Source of the DNA: Planctomycetota bacterium
Lineage (GTDB): Bacteria; Planctomycetota; Phycisphaerae; WQYP01
Assembly (NCBI GenBank): GCA_021785155.1
Contig: JAJYGE010000033.1
Span: forward strand, 1-7,162
DNA: 7,162 nucleotides
Direction: 5' to 3'
Part shown: piece after piece, positions 5,338 through 7,162 of the stretch
Numbering within the stretch: position 1 is the stretch's first letter
Layout: each line of letters begins with the position of its first letter
The notes under the pieces: generated by a model
The model's database searches: none
What the model was told of the DNA's origin: nothing
Seen by the model: only the letters and a program-made list of their open reading frames with translations
Translations under genes and position numbers: made by a program

Positions 5338-7162
5338 TTAAGGCTCAACCGCCTGCAAGACCTGCTGATGAGTAATTCCCGCTTGAGGGAAACCGGCCGG
5401 CCAAATACTGACCATCGCGGCACTGGACGCCGTATCAGCGTTGTAGGCCAGGGTAATGCCAACATAAAACCGGGGTATTTCACGCACGAGGCTGACTTCC
5501 GTCAGCACATTCTGTCCCAGGGCAAAGTCGTAGCTTTCGGCCGCGGCAACCGAGTATTTACTTGTGAGTTTATAGGAAATCGCCGCCGTCCATTGATCAG
5601 AATCCACTGCGCGGATGTACCGGTTGCCCAGGAAATAACTTAAATTCGGCGATTGATTGACCTCGATCCCCGAATCCAACTCTTCCAACTGTTGCAGGTC
5701 AATGTTCCAACTTTCATCCGCCAGGAACTCCACATCAGCTCCGGCACGCCAGGTAAAATTAGCGTTGATGCTGTCTGCGATCTGGCTAAGCTCGGGTCGG
5801 CTCCAGTCATAATATCCGATCAGCGGATTGCCAAAATCACTGGTGGAGAATGGCGCGCCGGCATATTGCGCGTTATTGGGATCAAAGGGACCGGAGAGAT
5901 GATTGTTCCAGAAGACATCCGCCGCCACGTTGAATGTAATCCAATCCACAATCTGCCGATCACCGGGACGACCACGCTTGGTTTGCAGTGTTTGCCGAAG
6001 CGCAAATTCCGCCCCGCTGGCATCGGTAATACCCTCGACATTCCGATCAAAAGGTTGCAGATAGCCCTGCTGCACATTGGCACCGGTGGCGAACATGCTG
6101 ACCTGCGGCTCAATAATATGCCGCAACTGATCCACATCCAGTAAATCCGACTTAACATTCGGATAGAGTTTCCAGAACGTGGTGGAACTGCGAAAGCCCA
6201 CGGTTCCCCAGGCCCGCGTGGTGCCACCGCCGACCTGATTATTTGCCGCCGGAAAGTTTGTGTCCCAATACGTCAACCGTCCGCTGACAAAGGGATCAAA
6301 CTGCACCGGCCCCACCGCCACAGGAAAATCAATTTCCTGCCTGGAATCAGCCCGCGCAACAGGCTGATCCGTCCATCCATTGTTCAGGTAATACTGTGAA
6401 AAAGTTTCATTGGGATTCAGTCCCGGAAAGTTCAATTGCAGTGCCCGCACGCCGGAAGTGGTGTTACTGAACTGATCATTAATTATGCCGCCGCTGGTAT
6501 CACTGTAATAGGTGAACAGGCCCAGTATTTTGTCCCCCTCGCGGTAGTAGTGGGCTTCCGGGTAACGCTGCACGGTGTACTCATTATTTTCCAAATCCGC
6601 ATTGGTGATAAAACCACTCAAGTTCCATTTGCCCAGTGCCGTGAACGCTTCGGTATCATGTTGCTGCTTAACATAAACGGAGGTCTGCTGCTCCGGGGCG
6701 GTGGCATATTCATTTTCAAAATATTGTTCAAGATAATTTGGATCCGAAACATAGCTGCCCTCGACGGCCACGCTCCATTGATTGGACAATTGCTGTAAAT
6801 GCCGCGCGAAAATAAACCCACGGGTGTGTTGCGGAACCGGTAAATTATCCCGATTTGCACCCAATTGATCGGTGCCGGTGTCATATATCAATGAACTGTT
6901 GAGTACCCCACGCATGTCGGGCCGATCATACGTGGCATTAACCCCCGTGGACGGCCCGCGGCTGGTGTATTCATTGAGGTCAACATCCGCTTCGACGCCA
7001 CCCGGAGGTGTAATTCCCATGAGTTCCAGGAGATTCCAATCCGTTTGCACGGTGGCTCCTAAAATACTGGTGTCACCAACACTCACCGACTTCAGCGGGG
7101 ATGGACTTTGCTGGGTGGTGCCGGAAACGTAAGGCCAATAAAAAAATGGCACGCCCAGAAAA
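5338..7162 (-). CDS. lptD: LPS assembly outer-membrane protein LptD, C-terminal barrel part (5' end outside window)
   Basis: LptD is the outer-membrane barrel of the Lpt machine that places lipopolysaccharide in the outer leaflet, working with the LptE plug. The frame is open to the window edge, so the N-terminal jellyroll and signal peptide lie outside; 607 complete codons are visible. The first visible residues, FLGVPFFYWPYVSGT, match the conserved start of the LptD barrel (LGVPxFYxPY type). Further family-like features are WNLLELMGI and ADVDLNEYTSRG (about residues 42-69 of the visible part), the strand/loop SDPNYLEQYF (139-148), LRHIIEPQVSMF (346-357, the conserved HxxxP segment) and LRQTLQTKRG (about 388-397). 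The rest is alternating aromatic-rich strands typical of a barrel. There are no cysteines in the visible part. The protein ends with a 16-residue polar tail after a last strand MVSIWPAGF. A GTG at 7152 is internal, not the start. It is the first visible gene of the probable - strand operon. Confidence 0.85.
   Translation of the reverse strand, partial: FLGVPFFYWPYVSGTTQQSPSPLKSVSVGDTSILGATVQTDWNLLELMGITPPGGVEADVDLNEYTSRGPSTGVNATYDRPDMRGVLNSSLIYDTGTDQLGANRDNLPVPQHTRGFIFARHLQQLSNQWSVAVEGSYVSDPNYLEQYFENEYATAPEQQTSVYVKQQHDTEAFTALGKWNLSGFITNADLENNEYTVQRYPEAHYYREGDKILGLFTYYSDTSGGIINDQFSNTTSGVRALQLNFPGLNPNETFSQYYLNNGWTDQPVARADSRQEIDFPVAVGPVQFDPFVSGRLTYWDTNFPAANNQVGGGTTRAWGTVGFRSSTTFWKLYPNVKSDLLDVDQLRHIIEPQVSMFATGANVQQGYLQPFDRNVEGITDASGAEFALRQTLQTKRGRPGDRQIVDWITFNVAADVFWNNHLSGPFDPNNAQYAGAPFSTSDFGNPLIGYYDWSRPELSQIADSINANFTWRAGADVEFLADESWNIDLQQLEELDSGIEVNQSPNLSYFLGNRYIRAVDSDQWTAAISYKLTSKYSVAAAESYDFALGQNVLTEVSLVREIPRFYVGITLAYNADTASSAAMVSIWPAGFPQAGITHQQVLQAVEP

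Noticed and set aside
5325..5483. N-terminal extension of the barrel protein to 5483
   Set aside because: It would overlap lptD by about 145 bases and put a 53-residue basic leader ahead of a clear signal peptide. ATG 5324 is far more likely.
5188..5643. 151-codon open frame on the + strand spanning the junction of two - strand genes
   Set aside because: It is antisense to the end of lptD and the signal peptide of the next gene, both well supported; it has no family resemblance.
5653..6144. 163-codon open frame on the + strand
   Set aside because: It is antisense to lptD, with no recognisable domain and no ribosome site; the lptD frame explains the openness.
7150..7152. GTG as the start of the LptD-like gene
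   Set aside because: The frame stays open to the window edge and the preceding residues FLG continue the conserved LptD motif, so this valine is internal.

Overview
The window looks like chromosomal DNA of a Gram-negative, outer-membrane-bearing bacterium. The evidence is an LptD-type LPS assembly protein followed by a second probable outer-membrane beta-barrel protein with a signal peptide. Overall base composition is moderate, a little above 50% G+C by eye. The style of the LptD and M48 proteins reminds me of the Planctomycetota/PVC group, but this is an impression from memory and the sequence alone does not fix the taxon.

Layout: (1) Positions 1-119 are a left flank that may hold the tail of a gene entering from outside. 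(2) Positions 120-1463 are a complete insertion sequence of the IS4 family. It has 16-bp perfect terminal inverted repeats and one intact DDE transposase (279-1448, + strand). (3) Positions 1464-1731 are non-coding, with a strong hairpin and small palindromes. (4) Positions 1732-2571 (+) encode a PPK2-family polyphosphate:nucleotide phosphotransferase. (5) Positions 2572-2708 form a convergent intergenic gap with weak hairpins. (6) Positions 7162-2709 on the - strand hold three same-direction, closely packed genes: a partial lptD (5' end outside the window), an unrecognised 356-residue outer-membrane-like protein, and a multi-spanning M48 zinc metallopeptidase. The gaps between these genes are only 13 and 42 bases, so they are probably one operon.

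How it fits together: the three-gene - strand cluster reads as an outer-membrane biogenesis unit, with an LPS translocon barrel, a companion barrel and an envelope protease. The M48 family has known envelope quality-control roles (BepA and LptD in E. coli; HtpX in the inner membrane), so the linkage is suggestive, though this protease resembles the Ste24/CAAX type more than BepA. The ppk2 gene is a separate, convergently oriented metabolic gene using polyphosphate to phosphorylate nucleotides. The IS sits upstream of it and carries no other cargo.

I see no CRISPR array, tRNA, rRNA or obvious novel defence system. The most interesting points are the lptD/OMP/M48 linkage, the unrecognised barrel protein, and the absence of cysteines from the visible part of LptD.
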